Assembly: GCA_024275095.1 (NCBI GenBank)
Contig: JAJRZV010000069.1
Coordinates: 1 to 41,456, forward strand
Reading direction: 5' to 3'
Source: a bacterium
GTDB taxonomy: Bacteria; JAJRZV01
DNA length: 41,456 bases
The first letter of the stretch is position 1. Each line of letters begins with the position of its first letter. Both the position numbers and the translations under genes were made by a program. The notes beneath the pieces were generated by a model, which did no database searches, was not told the DNA's origin, and worked only from the letters and a program-made list of their open reading frames with translations. This document shows positions 16,973 through 27,465 of the stretch, in pieces.

Positions 16973-18553
16973 TTATTCGCGACTTTTTTCGGCTACATTG
17001 TGAATGGGTATGAATATTCGAAATGTCGTACCTTTGGCTTTGCCCGATTCCACCTGTATTTCCCAGCGATTTTTATCGGCAATACGTTTAACAATGGCAA
17101 GTCCAAGACCTGTACCCCCGGGTCGCGTGGTATAAAAGGGCTCAAATATGCGACGCACATCTTTTTCAGGAATGCCCGGGCCGTTGTCAGTGACGCACAA
17201 CTGGGCGAATGAGCCGTTAACATTTACTTTGATGTTGATTTCATTACCTACCCCCGTCTCTACAATGGCATTGTGAGCATTGCTGAGCAGATTGTAAAGT
17301 AACTGTCGGTATTCATCACGCAGTGCGTATGTATTTACGGGTGTTTCCGGGTATTTGCATGTAATAAGCACCCCGTCGGTAGCGTAAATTTTCTGGAGTG
17401 ACTGAATAATCTCTTCTGTTTCCGCACACACGTCAAAAATTGTAGGTTCTGCCCTGTTACGGGGTCGTGAGAGGTGCAAAAACTGACGCAAAAGATTGGA
17501 AATTCTACCTACATTGTCCAGGATAATTCCCATTTTTTCTCTGATACTTTCCACGTTGGGGTATTTGTCTCTTAACAAAAGTTCTGCAGATGTACGAATA
17601 ATGTGTAGCGGATTGTTAATTTCGTGAGCCAGGCCTGCAGCTACTTCTCCCAGTGTACCCAGCTTTGAACTCTGGAGAAGTTCTCGGTAAAGTTCTCCGA
17701 TCTCGGTGAGGTCACGCATGACAGCCACGACATGCTTTTTTCCCTGGTAGCTTACAGGTTCAATAGAGACGGCCATTTCTCTGACCTCACCTGTTTGAGC
17801 AGTAATTCTTATTTCTTCCATGCCGGCACTTTTTCCTTCAGAAAGTACTTTTTTGAAGGCCTGATTCCAGCGATTGCGGTGGGCCTCGTTGATGATGGCC
17901 TCTACATTTAGGATTTCTTTTTCCGTATTGATGAATTTCCAGAATGCATGGTTTGCAAAAACAACCTTCCCGTGAGAGTCGATAAGGAGCATGGCATCTC
18001 CTGAGGTATCGACAACTATCCTGTAGAGTTCTTCTGTCTCTTCAAGGGCTTCCTTTGTTCTTTTTAACTCGGCATACTGCCTTGCATTCATGATTGCGGT
18101 GGAGGCGAAAGCTGCAAAAATTTCCAGATACTCCAGAGCATCACGTGAGAAGTTTTTTTCAGGACTTTTTCCAAATATTCCCAGTGCTCCGAATGGTTCC
18201 CCGCGGTGTTTGAGTGGTACAGCCAGCAGGGTTTTTACCCCTGCTTCCACATAAGCGGGCACGCTATCAGGATGCTCAGGATAGTTATCCAGCACAAGAG
18301 GCTGGTTCGTACGAACCACGTAACCAGCGACTCCACCTGCATTTTTCATGCGGATGCGTTTGATGTTTTCTGGAAGGTTGTAGAGGTACGGATAGAAGAT
18401 ATGTCCATCCGGGTCGAGAATGCCGATTGCTCCGGCATCTGCCCGGAAAAACTCAACAGCCCTGGTGACGATTTTTTCTATAAGGACCGTGTAATTCAGC
18501 TCCTCGAGTATTTCCTTTGATACCTCAAGGAGTTTTTGAAACCGAAGATCCAA
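16973..18553 (-). CDS. Soluble sensor histidine kinase (GAF-PAS-HisKA-HATPase_c)
   Basis: LGEVAAGLAHEINNPLHII H-box, LLSNAHNAI N-box, DNGPGIPEKDVRRIFEPFYTTRPGGTGLGLAIV; N-terminal GAF and PAS; TTG start. Confidence 0.92.
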   Translation of the reverse strand: MDLRFQKLLEVSKEILEELNYTVLIEKIVTRAVEFFRADAGAIGILDPDGHIFYPYLYNLPENIKRIRMKNAGGVAGYVVRTNQPLVLDNYPEHPDSVPAYVEAGVKTLLAVPLKHRGEPFGALGIFGKSPEKNFSRDALEYLEIFAAFASTAIMNARQYAELKRTKEALEETEELYRIVVDTSGDAMLLIDSHGKVVFANHAFWKFINTEKEILNVEAIINEAHRNRWNQAFKKVLSEGKSAGMEEIRITAQTGEVREMAVSIEPVSYQGKKHVVAVMRDLTEIGELYRELLQSSKLGTLGEVAAGLAHEINNPLHIIRTSAELLLRDKYPNVESIREKMGIILDNVGRISNLLRQFLHLSRPRNRAEPTIFDVCAETEEIIQSLQKIYATDGVLITCKYPETPVNTYALRDEYRQLLYNLLSNAHNAIVETGVGNEINIKVNVNGSFAQLCVTDNGPGIPEKDVRRIFEPFYTTRPGGTGLGLAIVKRIADKNRWEIQVESGKAKGTTFRIFIPIHNVAEKSRE

Positions 18554-18568
18554 TGTTGTCCCCGGTGG

Positions 18569-19000
18569 TTAAAATATTTCCATCTCTTCCAGTGCTTTTT
18601 CCACCGACTGGAGCAGAACGGCAACATCCCCCAGGGAGACTTTCCTGCTGAAACTGACGATCAGCACATCTCGCCCTGTTTCTTCATCGCCTACCGATAC
18701 CCAGCGTTGCTGTGTTTTCTGGAAACCTAGACGTTCCAGGGGCCCACCTATGGTTTCCATTTCGTTCTCAACATGTTTTTCGATTTCGTGATCTGTGTAG
18801 ATATCTTATGTGATTACGGCGTCGCGTTTGTCGTAGGCAACTTCTACAACCATGTTGTCCTGGGTCAGGAAGATCCCCGAGGGAATGCTTCTCCCGTCAG
18901 GCTGCATCTCCCAGAGTTCCACACGATCACCCGAGATAACAGGATGATATTTTGTACCAGTCAATACCCTTTGCAGGGCTTTTGCTAATTCTTCAATCAT
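18569..19000 (-). CDS. Unknown small protein gene interrupted by in-frame TAA at 18806-18808
   Basis: Two ORFs (18806-19000 and 18569-18760) share one frame; between them frame reads ...[26 protein letters not shown]... Confidence 0.6.
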
Positions 19001-19064
19001 ACTGTATACTTTACTTCGTAGATACGGTGGTTATCAACGCCCTTTTTACAGGAGGTTACCCAAG

Positions 19065-19280
19065 ATGGCAAGAGTTACTATAGAGGATTGCCTGGAGAAG
19101 CTTAACAACCGTTTTCAGCTGGTGCACCTGGCAGCTCGTCGGGCCAAACAGCTGATAACAGGGGCCCGACCTCTTGTAGAAAACAAGGATAATAATAAAG
19201 AAATTGTACTTTCTCTTAGAGAAATTGCAGCAGGCAAGGTGCTGCCTCGCGAAGAAGAAGACGAAGGGGAAACGTTTTAA
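19065..19280 (+). CDS. rpoZ: RNA polymerase omega subunit
   Basis: [30 protein letters not shown]...LREIAAGKV; upstream of spoT/relA. Confidence 0.93.
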   Translation: MARVTIEDCLEKLNNRFQLVHLAARRAKQLITGARPLVENKDNNKEIVLSLREIAAGKVLPREEEDEGETF

Positions 19281-19333
19281 CCTCTTATACCCGCAGGTCC
19301 CGTTTCGCTTTCTGTTGAGTGAAATAAACACAG

Positions 19334-19353
19334 TTGACACGTATGGGTACGTG
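19334..19353 (+). promoter_or_regulatory. TTGACA with overlapping inverted repeat CACGTA-TGGG-TACGTG upstream of spoT/relA
   Basis: TTGACA 19334-19339, arms 19338-19343 and 19348-19353. Confidence 0.3.
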
Positions 19354-19391
19354 CCTGTTTTAAAGTTGTTTTTTGTGGCAATATATCTAAC

Positions 19392-21530
19392 ATGAGACTT
19401 GAAGATGTACTCGAAAAGGTAAGAATGTACCGCAAAGAAGCGGATCTTGATGTAATAAAAAGAGCCTATATTTTTGCGGCACTTCACCACGGAGCGGATA
19501 AAAGACGCTCCGGCGAACCATTTATCGTGCATCCCCTGGAGGTCGCAGGAATTCTTGCTGATATGAAGTGTGATGAGGTTACTGTAGCTACCGGGCTGCT
19601 TCATGATGTCGTGGAAGATACCAGCATCACCACCGAGGACATCAGAAAGTATTTTGGCGATGAAATCGCTTTTCTGGTTGATTCTGTGACGAAAGTAGAA
19701 AGTGTGGCTTTTCAATCCCGCGAGGAAAAACAGGCGGAAGCTATACGCAAGGTGCTTTTGGCCATGGCGCGTGATGTAAGGGTGATTCTGGTTAAGCTTT
19801 CCGACAGACTTCACAACATGCGCACCATTATGTACCTGAACGAGGATAAAAGGCGTGCTGTAGCAGAGGAGACCTTGGAGGTTTATGCGCCTCTGGCTCA
19901 CAGGTTAGGTATTTACTGGCTGAAGACCGAGCTGGAGGACCGGGCTTTCGAGGTGCTCAGACCCGAAGAATACGCAGAAATTTCGAAAAAGATCAATTCA
20001 TTGAAGAAAGAAAAAGAAAAGTATATTCAGGAAATGTGTTCCAGAATTCAGTCCATTTTGAAAAGGGAAGGGATTAAATGTGAAGTGCAGGGACGATTTA
20101 AAAGTCCTTATTCCATTTACAGAAAGATGTTGAGGGATAACCTCACCTTTGAAGAGGTGTACGATGTTATCGCATTTCGGGTGCTTGTGGACACCGTAAG
20201 GGATTGCTATTCGGCTCTCGGGGTCATACACCTGAATTTCAAGCCCATTTTTGAGAGATTTCGTGATTATATCAGCCGTCCCAAACCAAACAATTACAGG
20301 TCACTTCATACCACTGTGGTGGGCGAAGACGGACAGAAAATGGAAATTCAGATCAGGACTTACGAGATGCACCGTGAAGCCGAGGAGGGTGTTGCTGCCC
20401 ACTGGACGTATAAGGAAGGAAAGGGACGCCCTGAAGAATTGCAGATTTATGCATGGTTAAGAAGGCTCCTGGAAATGAGGGAAGGATCAACCGACCCCGT
20501 CCGGTTTGTTTCTGATGTGAAGGAGGAACTCTTTTCTGATCAGGTGTTTGTGTTTACACCCAAAGGAGACGTGGTGGAACTTCCCAGAGGAGCCACACCT
20601 GTAGATTTTGCTTATGCTATTCACACTGAGGTTGGACACAGGTGCATTGGGGCTGAAGTTAACGGCCGCATGGTGCCTCTTGATACCCCGCTGGAGGTGG
20701 GTGATCGTGTGAGAATTATCACCGGAAAGGAACCTAATCCCAAAAAGGCATGGCTCGCCTTTGTAAAAACGGGCCGGGCACGTTCAAAAATCAGGGCATG
20801 GATTAACGCAAAGGAAAGGGAAGGCCTGATCAGGGTTGGTCGCTCCTTGCTTGTTAAAGATTTAAAGAAAAGATTGCGCAAATTTAAAAAGAGCGAGATG
20901 GAAAAGAATATAGAAGAGGTGGCTCATGAAATGGGGTTTAAGGACGTGAGCGGCTTTTACGCAGCCATTGGAGCTGGAAAGATCTCTATTCATACAGTGT
21001 TACATAGATTGTTGCCGAAAGAAGGTGCCGAAGAAGCGGGGGCAAAAGAAAAACAGCCTTCCTTGCGCACTCTTATACAGCGATGGAGTGACGGCAGAAG
21101 CGAAATTATTGTCGACGGCATGACCGACGTGTATGCCAGGTTTGCGAGGTGTTGTAATCCTTTGCCAGGAGAACCCATAGTTGGCCATGTGTCCGTAGGT
21201 AGAGGACTGGTCATTCATTCCGCGCGTTGCAGTCGAATAGAAGCTGTACCAGAGGAGAGATTGGTGCCGGTGCGATGGGGCATTAAGGAAGGCACCCCTC
21301 GCAAAACAAAACTTAAAATTTACTGTGAAGACAGACCAGGTGTGCTTGCTTCTATTTCTCATGCTATTTCCAAGGAAAATATTAATATTTCTGATGTGTC
21401 ATCACGTGCAGTAATGACTGGCAGGGTGCTCATTTCTTTAAGCATAGAGGTTGTTAATTTTCAGCAGTTGAGAAAGATTCTTAAAACTGTAGAGATGACC
21501 AAGGGGGTGTTAAATGTGCAGAGGGTTTGA
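19392..21530 (+). CDS. spoT/relA: Bifunctional (p)ppGpp synthetase/hydrolase
   Basis: HD motif HGADKRRSGEPFIVHPLEVAGIL, LLHDVVEDT, synthetase YRSLHTTVVG, TGS VFVFTPKGDVVELPRGATPVDFAYAIHTEVGH, C-terminal ACT. Confidence 0.97.
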   Translation: MRLEDVLEKVRMYRKEADLDVIKRAYIFAALHHGADKRRSGEPFIVHPLEVAGILADMKCDEVTVATGLLHDVVEDTSITTEDIRKYFGDEIAFLVDSVTKVESVAFQSREEKQAEAIRKVLLAMARDVRVILVKLSDRLHNMRTIMYLNEDKRRAVAEETLEVYAPLAHRLGIYWLKTELEDRAFEVLRPEEYAEISKKINSLKKEKEKYIQEMCSRIQSILKREGIKCEVQGRFKSPYSIYRKMLRDNLTFEEVYDVIAFRVLVDTVRDCYSALGVIHLNFKPIFERFRDYISRPKPNNYRSLHTTVVGEDGQKMEIQIRTYEMHREAEEGVAAHWTYKEGKGRPEELQIYAWLRRLLEMREGSTDPVRFVSDVKEELFSDQVFVFTPKGDVVELPRGATPVDFAYAIHTEVGHRCIGAEVNGRMVPLDTPLEVGDRVRIITGKEPNPKKAWLAFVKTGRARSKIRAWINAKEREGLIRVGRSLLVKDLKKRLRKFKKSEMEKNIEEVAHEMGFKDVSGFYAAIGAGKISIHTVLHRLLPKEGAEEAGAKEKQPSLRTLIQRWSDGRSEIIVDGMTDVYARFARCCNPLPGEPIVGHVSVGRGLVIHSARCSRIEAVPEERLVPVRWGIKEGTPRKTKLKIYCEDRPGVLASISHAISKENINISDVSSRAVMTGRVLISLSIEVVNFQQLRKILKTVEMTKGVLNVQRV

Positions 21531-21540
21531 CTTAGGAGGT

Positions 21541-21732
21541 TTAAGCAGATTTGGTTACAAGTCCCTTTTTAATACAGGCGGTGCACACTCTCATGCGCCT
21601 CACCTTTCCATTGACGAGAACTCGGATTTTTTTTACATTTGGTCGGAATTTTCTGGATGAGCGCTTGTTAGAATGACTCACACGGTTACCAAACACCACC
21701 GATTTTCCACACACTTCACATCTGTACGCCAT
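21541..21732 (-). CDS. rpmB: 50S ribosomal protein L28
   Basis: MAYRCEVCGKSVVFGNRVSHSNKRSSRKFRPNVKKIRV...VCTACIKKG, zinc-binding form. Confidence 0.95.
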   Translation of the reverse strand: MAYRCEVCGKSVVFGNRVSHSNKRSSRKFRPNVKKIRVLVNGKVRRMRVCTACIKKGLVTKSA

Positions 21733-21796
21733 TTCCAGCCTCCTGAAACTGGGCAGCATGATAAAAGGCATAACTTTTTTTGTCAAGGAAGAACGA

Positions 21797-22810
21797 ATGA
21801 ACGGAAGTAAAAAAGTCATTGGTGTGCTTGGTGGTGGTTCGTGGGGCACAGCCCTTGCCCAGCTCGCTGCAAATAATGGTTATCGTGTAATAATGTGGTG
21901 TTATGAACCCGATGTTGCAGAGTCTATCAATAAGAACAAAGAGAACTACCGTTATCATCCTGGAATAAAACTCAGTGATAATATTCATGCGACACTGGAG
22001 GTGGCCGAGGCTGTTGAGGGGATGGAAATTATCGTATCGGCCGTGCCTTCTTTTGCAGTACGAGAAATATGGGATCGGGCCAAAGGGTATGTAAGCGAAA
22101 AGGCCGTTGTTGTGAGTGCGACGAAGGGTATAGAAGAAGACACATTGATGCGCATGAGTGAGGTTATACTTCAGGTCACTGGAGAAAATACGCGTGTTGC
22201 TGTGCTTTCAGGTCCCAGTTTCGCCAAGGAGGTTATCAGAGGCCTGCCGGCTGCTGTGACCGTAGCTTCTTCTCATGAAGATGCTTCTCGGCTCGCGTGC
22301 GAGGTATTTCACTCATCACGCTTCCGTACATATATTCATCACGACGTTGCCGGCGTAGAAATTGGAGGTGCAATTAAAAATGTGATGGCAATAGCTGTGG
22401 GGCTTTCAGACGGTCTGGGTTTTGGACTGAATACGCGTGCTGCATTGATTACACGGGGCCTGCATGAAATCATGCGTCTTGGAGTGAAGATTGGTGCTGA
22501 TCCTGTAACCTTTTCAGGACTTTCAGGTATGGGCGATCTGGTCCTCACAGCCACAGGTGACCTGAGTCGAAACAGGCGTGTGGGGTTGGGGCTTGCCAGG
22601 GGTAAAAAACTTGAACAGGTATTGAAAGAATTGGGGGAAGTGGCAGAAGGGGTAAAAACAGCACCTGTTGCACTGGCTCTGGCATCCAAATACAATGTGG
22701 AAATGCCTATAACCCGAGAGGTAAATGCGATCTTGTTTGAGGGAAAGGACCCGGTTTCTTCTGTGAAGGATTTGATGACAAGAGAAATGAAAACAGAAGT
22801 GTACTGGTAA
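21797..22810 (+). CDS. gpsA: Glycerol-3-phosphate dehydrogenase [NAD(P)+]
   Basis: IGVLGGGSWGTALAQLAANNGY, GPSFAKEVIRGLPAAVTVAS, GLSGMGDLVLTATGDLSRNRRVG. Confidence 0.97.
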   Translation: MNGSKKVIGVLGGGSWGTALAQLAANNGYRVIMWCYEPDVAESINKNKENYRYHPGIKLSDNIHATLEVAEAVEGMEIIVSAVPSFAVREIWDRAKGYVSEKAVVVSATKGIEEDTLMRMSEVILQVTGENTRVAVLSGPSFAKEVIRGLPAAVTVASSHEDASRLACEVFHSSRFRTYIHHDVAGVEIGGAIKNVMAIAVGLSDGLGFGLNTRAALITRGLHEIMRLGVKIGADPVTFSGLSGMGDLVLTATGDLSRNRRVGLGLARGKKLEQVLKELGEVAEGVKTAPVALALASKYNVEMPITREVNAILFEGKDPVSSVKDLMTREMKTEVYW

Positions 22811-22816
22811 GAGAGG

Positions 22817-24286
22817 ATGGAAGGTAAAAAAATCTTGCAGGTGGATACCGGGAGTGAAAACTCCTATCAATTAAGGGAGAAGTGGCTTGAGGTCCTTCCT
22901 CTTGAGGATAAGGATGCCAAACTTTTCGAGCTTGAAATGTTGTTGAGGGGAATGGATCGCTTTTTCAACGTGAGAAATCTTCCTATTGCAGATTTGGAAA
23001 ATGTGGTGCTCAGAAATTTTCACAACGAAATGAAGGTTGTGGTCATGGGGATTGACAGGTGCATTCTTCTGCTCAAGTCACTTTTGCCACCGGAAGATGC
23101 AAATGTATTCAACTTTCAGATGTATCTCGAAAACTCCCTCTTGATAGATTATGCAAGAGATAAGTTTATTCTGAATAACCTGCGCCAGACTCATCCAAGA
23201 GAAAGCCTCTATCTCATGTTGCTGGCTTTTATTAATTTTTCGGTCATTCTCAAAGCCCTTCTTAATCTCAAACATATCTCCTACATGGCTTTTCATCATA
23301 CAGGTCAGATTGTTTCCCGTGAGATCGCCATCAATCGTTTTTTCAATCCGATGGAGATGCCCGCATTTTCTCCCAGATATGACAAGATCACCATTCCCGA
23401 GTTGAAGAAAGCTGTTGCACGCATTAAGAATTCGAAGGTTCGCTCTACTTATTCTATTATTATACTTGCTCTTCTTCGCTCACTCAGGTACCTGGAACAT
23501 GTGAATCCAGACGTCAATTCAAAAGATCATTTAAGATTTTACACACTTATATTTTCGCTTTTGCGTTCAGAGATCGAGTCGCTGGTGAAGTTTATAGAAG
23601 GTGAGGGTGCCAGGAGGATTAAAGAGGCGGGTATCTCTGAAGATGAACGGACTGAGCACCTGGAGCGTTTTGATTCCGTGGCATTTCAGATCGACATCGA
23701 ATCCAAAAAAGTGTACAGGCAGGTGCTCAGGGACATACTTGAGGTGAGCAGCCTTAATCGCCTGCGGAGTATGGTGGAAAGCGCAAAAGGTATTCTCAGA
23801 AACATTCTCGAACAATCGGTGGTGTTGCTTGCCCACGGGCTGGATGAGAACATTGATGGAAGGGTTATTTTTCCTGATTTTATTCCGAGGTTTGAGCAGT
23901 CGGTAAGGCTGCGCGAGGATATTTTTATTTTTATCAAGATTCTCGAGGCGGTGGAAAGGTCGTTAGACGGGGCAAAGGATGCGGAGATACCACGCAGGCG
24001 GATACTCAGTGTAATAAACGATTATATTTCCTACTTTATGAATCTCAGTTTCAATTATGTCAGGTATTCTGATTCGGAAGAGTTCATAGACTTTTTCAAC
24101 TATGTCAGCAGTTTAAAAAAGTCGGACCTCGAAGAAAAGCGAAAGTTCAACGAATTCAGGTTTAAAGTACACGTGTTTAAAACTTTTCTTGAGACCACCT
24201 TGGGTTTGATTAATAACCGTGCGGAACTTTCCGGTGTTCCTATTGATCAGGAACACGCCATGGAAATATACAGGCAATTTCTCTGA
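22817..24286 (+). CDS. Hypothetical, predominantly helical soluble protein (489 aa)
   Basis: Long ORF with coding-like composition between gpsA and mfd; no family recognised. Confidence 0.8.
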   Translation: MEGKKILQVDTGSENSYQLREKWLEVLPLEDKDAKLFELEMLLRGMDRFFNVRNLPIADLENVVLRNFHNEMKVVVMGIDRCILLLKSLLPPEDANVFNFQMYLENSLLIDYARDKFILNNLRQTHPRESLYLMLLAFINFSVILKALLNLKHISYMAFHHTGQIVSREIAINRFFNPMEMPAFSPRYDKITIPELKKAVARIKNSKVRSTYSIIILALLRSLRYLEHVNPDVNSKDHLRFYTLIFSLLRSEIESLVKFIEGEGARRIKEAGISEDERTEHLERFDSVAFQIDIESKKVYRQVLRDILEVSSLNRLRSMVESAKGILRNILEQSVVLLAHGLDENIDGRVIFPDFIPRFEQSVRLREDIFIFIKILEAVERSLDGAKDAEIPRRRILSVINDYISYFMNLSFNYVRYSDSEEFIDFFNYVSSLKKSDLEEKRKFNEFRFKVHVFKTFLETTLGLINNRAELSGVPIDQEHAMEIYRQFL

Positions 24287-24355
24287 ACTGCGAAGGGTGC
24301 GTCACTGCCTGCAGTCCAATCGGTACTTGCGGATACGTTTTCTGGATGTTCACTT

Positions 24356-27300
24356 ATGATTGATGTCATCGCTGTAAAAGTCGGCGCTATTGTTGAGAGG
24401 TTGCTTCAAAACAAAACTGTCCTTGTCGTTTCTGATGAAAACAACTCAACGTTGTTTTTTGAGTCACTGCAATGCCTGACTGATTGCATATATTGTTTTT
24501 ACGGCGACTCTTTTCTCAGAGACGTGTTGCGCTGGTATGAAACAGAAGAAAAAGAGGGAGCCGTAATTGTTACCACACAGGATGTGCTTCGGAGGGGGCT
24601 TCCAACCCGGGCGGCCCTGAAAAAGGAGTCACTTACAATTCGCCGGAATCAACACGGGGTGCGTCAGCCTCTTGTGGATTTTCTTATTGCTCAGGGATAC
24701 TTTCGTGTCCCGGTGGTTGAATCGCCGGGCGAATTTGCAGTAAGAGGCCTGGTTGTGGATGTGTTTCCCCGGGGCGAGATGCAACCTGTGCGCGTGCAAT
24801 TTTCCGGTGGACGTGTTGATAGGTTGGGATTTTTTGACCCTGTGACTCAAAGAACAGAAAACGAAATTTTTTGCTACTCATTTGTTGCAGAGCACGCACC
24901 TCGGTTTCGTTACGTGCCTTTTCTTTCGGTCATGCCATCTGATTTTGAACTTCTGGTGGATGAATGCATCAGCTTGCTTCATGATGGCGCTGGCTCATTG
25001 GTGCCTGAATCTATAAATTACAGAGTACTTTCTCCTTTATCTGAAGTTTGCAGCAACAGCGCAGCTGGGGAGGCACGCCTGGAAGAGTTCATCAGTTACC
25101 TTAAACGTTCTTCGAGGCGCTTTTTCTCGTCCATGAAATCATTTATCAACGAACGGCTTGAAAAAGGATGGACTGTGGTTTTTGCATGTCCCAATCCTTT
25201 CCATTTAGAAAGATTTTATGAGGAGTTTCTTAATGTTGGATTGAGTCCCGTGATCTGGAAGGCGAATCTTTCTCAACTGGTACAGGGGAGAAAAACAAAA
25301 AAAGCGGGAAAGTTGTATATGGTGGTGGCTCCCGGTGCTCCATGCCTGGACCTTGAAAGTGTCCAGTTTTCCATAATCACTGCTTCGAGAATATTCGGCA
25401 CAAGAGGAGCAGAGAAAAAGAGAACAGCTCCTCAGGCCCATTCACTGAGGGATATTGTCAGAGGTGATTTTGTGGTGCATAGAGATTATGGAATCGGGAG
25501 GTTTGAAGGTATTGTCCAGGAGACTGTAAGAGGGGTGACAAAGGAGTTTTTGAAAATTGTCTACGCGGGAGGAGATCGTCTGTTTTGTCCTGTTGAGAAT
25601 ATGCATCTGGTACACAAATACCTCTCACCTTCAGGGAAAGAGCCGCATCTGGACAAACTGGGGGGACGTGCATGGCAGATCCGTAAACGGAAAGTGCGGA
25701 TGGCCGTGGAGAAGGTTGCACACGAGCTTCTGGAAATATATGCGAAAAAGGAAACGGCACGACCCATCAAGTTTTCTCGACCGGGAGAATTGTACGAAGA
25801 GTTTGAAAAAACATTTCCTTATGAAGAGACGGAGTCACAACATAAAGCAATTGAAGAGGTAATAAACGATCTTACTTCCGAATATATAACCGACCGCTTG
25901 ATTTGTGGAGATGTGGGTTTTGGCAAGACCGAGGTTGCACTCAGGGCGGCTTTTAAAGCTGTGGAAGACGGATTTCAGGTGTTGCTTCTTGCACCGACCA
26001 CACTTCTTGTGCATCAGCACTACAGGATATTTTCCGAGAGATTGAAGTAATTTCCCGTGATTGTAAGGTCATATAGCCGACTTGTACCCAAAAAAGAACG
26101 TGACACTATTTTACAGGAGCTCCTCAGGGGAGAGGTGGACATCCTTATAGCGACCCACGCTGTGATTACAGAAAAGGTCAGGTTCAAAAATCTTGGGTTG
26201 CTGATTATAGATGAAGAACATCGCTTTGGAGTGCGGCACAAAGAGTACTTTCGCAAGATGAGGGAGAATGTGGAGGTGCTTTCGCTCAGTGCAACCCCCA
26301 TACCACGTACACTTTACATGGCACTGGCAGGAATTAAACAAATGAGCATTATTGATACCCCGCCACCCGATAGAAAAGCGGTAAAAACCTACATTGTGGA
26401 GTATTCTGAAAGTCTTGTAAAAGAAGCCATTGAACGTGAAATTGAACGCGGAGGGCAGGTTTTTTTTATTCATAACAGGGCCCGTGAGATTGATTTTTAC
26501 GTAAGAAAAATTCGTTCACTTGTTCCTGAAGTCAGGGTTATAGGAGCACATGGTCAGTTGCGCCCCCGTGAACTTGAAAATCGTATTATCGCGTTTGTGT
26601 CGGGAAGCGCGGACGTCCTGGTTTCCACCAACATCGTGGAGGCCGGACTCGATATGCCGCGTGTGAATACCATTATCATTAATAACGCTCATTCGTTCGG
26701 ACTCGCAGATCTCTACCAACTGCGGGGAAGGGTTGGCAGGTCCCCTGTTCAAGCCTATGCGTACCTGCTTTTGCCTCCAGGGTTTACTGTAAGTGAGGAA
26801 GCGAAGAAAAGACTGCTTGCCATGAAACGATTTGTAGAGCCAGGGTCTGGGTACCGCATGGCTCTCGAAGATCTTGAGATAAGAGGTGCAGGAACCCTGC
26901 TGGGAAAGCACCAGTCAGGCAAGATGGAAGAGGTGGGTATTGATTTTTACCTTGAGGCGTTGAGGCATGCTGTGCTGCAAAAGCGGGGGAGGCCGGAGGA
27001 GCCTGCTGGTCATATGTGTTGCGTCAGGGTCCTTGCTGAGGCCCGGATCCCTCGATGGTACATAGCAGAAGAAGAGGTGAGGCTGAAGGTGTACAGACGC
27101 CTTTCACGCATAGAGTCGGAAGAGGATGTAGACGAGATTTTTCAGGAAGTCCGCGATATATTTGGACCTCCTCCATCAGAGGTGGAGTTTCTCTTTCAGG
27201 TGATGAAGTTTAAATTGCGAATGACATTGCTGGGGGCTGAAAATGTGGAAGAACAGCAACCAGGCCACTTTAAGGTGTCTCTCCGAGAGGGCTGGATTTT

Positions 27301-27364
27301 TGTGAAAAAAGACATTGATATGAAAGGGGTTGTGGTGGATATCAAAATGAGGGGTGTGCCGTGA
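24356..27364 (+). CDS. mfd: Transcription-repair coupling factor, interrupted by in-frame TAA at 26048-26050
   Basis: GDFVVHRDYGIGRFEG (RID), LICGDVGFGKTEVALRAAFKA, then HYRIFSERLK*FPVIVRSYSRLVP, IIDEEHRFGVRHKE, LSATPIPRTLYMAL, NTIIINNAHSFGLADLYQLRGRVGRS; 26057-24356 is divisible by 3. Confidence 0.9.
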
Positions 27365-27465
27365 TAAAATGCCATAGGGTTGAAAACGTCGGCGAGGTTT
27401 TTTCCATGGTTGAGCAGGTAATGAAAGAAATTGCAAGACCTAAGGAGGTACGGGTTGATGAATAA
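27361..27465 (+). CDS. Mini-ORF (34 aa) overlapping mfd stop and next gene start; possible frameshifted mfd C-terminus
   Basis: GTGATAAAATGC...; product VIKCHRVENVGEVFSMVEQVMKEIARPKEVRVDE; -1 frame relative to mfd. Confidence 0.35.
   Translation: MIKCHRVENVGEVFSMVEQVMKEIARPKEVRVDE

Noticed and set aside
16952-16975. preQ1 riboswitch upstream of queF
   Set aside because: queF follows the histidine kinase gene almost immediately; there is no leader space for an aptamer.
19056-19901. 281-aa minus-strand ORF opposite rpoZ and spoT/relA
   Set aside because: It overlaps two confidently identified plus-strand genes and its composition is that of a shadow ORF.
24284-24356. Hypothetical 489-aa gene and mfd are in the same frame, separated by one TGA with an open bridge (possible fourth stop readthrough)
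   Set aside because: The upstream protein ends plausibly (MEIYRQFL), the stop is TGA not TAA, the bridge does not look like Mfd or the upstream protein, and a shared open frame over 69 nt is not improbable by chance.
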